Shown here: one piece after another, positions 21,219 to 22,309 of the stretch | How the letters are laid out: every line of letters begins with the position of its first letter | Numbering within the stretch: the first letter of the stretch is position 1 | From: Chloroflexota bacterium | GTDB lineage: Bacteria; Chloroflexota; Dehalococcoidia; JACQGW01 | NCBI GenBank assembly: GCA_016199325.1 | Contig: JACQGW010000353.1 | Span: 1 to 22,309, forward strand | Length of the DNA: 22,309 nucleotides | Reading direction: 5' to 3' | Notes under the pieces: model-generated | What the model saw: only the letters and a program-made list of their open reading frames with translations | What the model was told of the DNA's origin: nothing | The model's database searches: none | Made by a program: the position numbers and the translations under genes

Positions 21219-22309
21219 ATGCCAAAGGTGCTCGGCATCGACCTTGGAACTACCAACTCCGTCATGGCCGTAATCGAGGCGGGTGAGCCGACGGTGATCG
21301 AGAACGCCGAGGGGGGACGCCTGACCCCGTCGGTCGTCGCCGTCAACCCGCGGACGAATGAGCGCCTGGTCGGCCAGATCGCCAAGCGCCAGGCCGTGAC
21401 GAATCCCGAAAACACGATCTTCTCGATCAAGCGCTTCATGGGCCGCAAGTTCGAGGACGCCGAGGTCCAGCGCTCGATGAAGATGGTCCCGTACCGGGTG
21501 GCGAGCGCGCCCAACGGCGACGTCCGCGTCGTCATGGGCGGCAAGGAGTACTCGCCGCCGGAGGTCTCGGCGCAGATCCTCCGCAAGATGAAGGAGGACG
21601 CCGAAGCCAAGCTCGGCGAGAAGATCACTCAGGCCGTCATCACCGTCCCCGCCTACTTCAACGACAGCCAGCGCCAGGCGACCAAGGACGCCGGCCGGAT
21701 TGCGGGTCTGGAGGTCCTCCGGATCATCAACGAGCCGACGGCCGCATCGCTCGCCTATGGGCTGGAGAAGAAGAAGGACGAAGTCATTGCCGTCTACGAC
21801 CTGGGCGGCGGCACCTTCGACATCTCGATCCTCCAGCTCGGCGAAGGCGTCTTCGAGGTCAAGGCGACCAACGGCGACACCCACCTGGGCGGCGACGACT
21901 TCGATATCCGCGTCATCAACTGGGTGGCCGACGAGTTCAAGCGCGAGCAGGGCGTCGACCTACGGCAGGACCGGATGGCGATGCAGCGCCTGAAGGAAGC
22001 CTCCGAGAAGGCGAAGATCGAGCTGTCGACGGTCATGCAGACCGAGATCAACCTGCCCTTCATCACGGCGACGCAGGAAGGCCCGAAGCACCTGGTCATG
22101 ACGCTGACCCGCGCCAAGCTCGAGCAGCTCGTCGCCGACCTCGTCGAGAAGACCGTCGGCCCCTGCAAGCAGGCGATGGCCGACGCCGGCGTATCCCCGA
22201 GCCAGATCGAGGAGGTCGTCCTCGTCGGCGGCCAGACCCGCATGCCGGCCGTCGCCGAGAAGGTGCGCCAGCTCTTCGGCCGGGAGCCCCACAAGGGCGT
22301 CAACCCCGA
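21219..22309 (+). CDS. dnaK: Molecular chaperone DnaK (Hsp70), 5' part
   Basis: ATP-dependent chaperone; the first 363 codons are present and the frame runs off the window. It starts [19 protein letters not shown], with the ATPase phosphate-1 motif GIDLGTTNS (6-14), [11 protein letters not shown] (171-181), the second signature [12 protein letters not shown] (192-203), and the adenosine motif [13 protein letters not shown] (333-345). Thus most of the nucleotide-binding domain is seen; the substrate domain and lid lie beyond the edge. ATG 21219 is 6 nt after GGGAGGA. No grpE or hrcA precedes it and CIRCE is absent, so its heat control, if any, differs from the common HrcA scheme. Confidence 0.96.
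   Translation, partial: MPKVLGIDLGTTNSVMAVIEAGEPTVIENAEGGRLTPSVVAVNPRTNERLVGQIAKRQAVTNPENTIFSIKRFMGRKFEDAEVQRSMKMVPYRVASAPNGDVRVVMGGKEYSPPEVSAQILRKMKEDAEAKLGEKITQAVITVPAYFNDSQRQATKDAGRIAGLEVLRIINEPTAASLAYGLEKKKDEVIAVYDLGGGTFDISILQLGEGVFEVKATNGDTHLGGDDFDIRVINWVADEFKREQGVDLRQDRMAMQRLKEASEKAKIELSTVMQTEINLPFITATQEGPKHLVMTLTRAKLEQLVADLVEKTVGPCKQAMADAGVSPSQIEEVVLVGGQTRMPAVAEKVRQLFGREPHKGVNP

Overview
The window is high-G+C bacterial chromosome. The gene content fits Chloroflexota (possibly Thermomicrobia-like): a double zinc-ribbon protein, a TPR protein with an acidic tail, secreted proteins with Pro-rich linkers, and a Tat-type lipoprotein binding protein. This assignment is inferred from gene style, not from a phylogenetic marker. 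No rRNA, tRNA, CRISPR array or transposase gene was seen.

Layout. (1) 118-9837 looks like one catabolic/uptake locus. On the minus strand are a peptide/nickel-type ABC transporter (binding protein and two permeases) and a second operon of class III aminotransferase, PPC-domain protein and D-2-hydroxyacid dehydrogenase. Divergent on the plus strand are a GntR/FCD regulator, an unrecognised internally duplicated protein, a phosphotriesterase-family hydrolase and a small frameshifted gene. A 20-bp inverted repeat between the divergent operons overlaps both promoters, and 11 bp of it recurs at the same position, over the -10 box, in the transporter promoter. The GntR protein therefore probably controls all three units; the substrate cannot be read from sequence. 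(2) 9838-11521 holds a 39-bp perfect inverted repeat, a small coiled-coil gene and a secreted protein. (3) 11643-13043 is a two-gene module (XRE regulator plus an unknown protein with a CELD motif, ATGA-coupled) bracketed by inverted 35-bp repeats. (4) 13055-16827, all minus strand, has a secreted zinc amidase, a DUF62 SAM hydrolase, a double zinc-ribbon protein, a 30-residue Lys-rich protein and a TPR protein. (5) 17416-19082 has lgt and thiD. (6) 19150-21036 is a lower-G+C insert with a type I-style DNA methylase, a single-domain specificity protein and a 52-residue protein, without a restriction subunit. (7) 21219 to the end is the 5' part of dnaK, preceded by a strong promoter and a 32-bp perfect hairpin.

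Two features recur in the intergenic DNA: long, mostly perfect hairpins of unrelated sequence (arms 11-39 bp, loops usually 6-7 nt) and tandem heptamer repeats (GTSATGN-type and GGTTTNN-type), some touching stop codons. The shared operator, the hairpin at the predicted dnaK mRNA 5' end, the repeat-bracketed regulator module and the duplicated unknown protein are the most promising leads.
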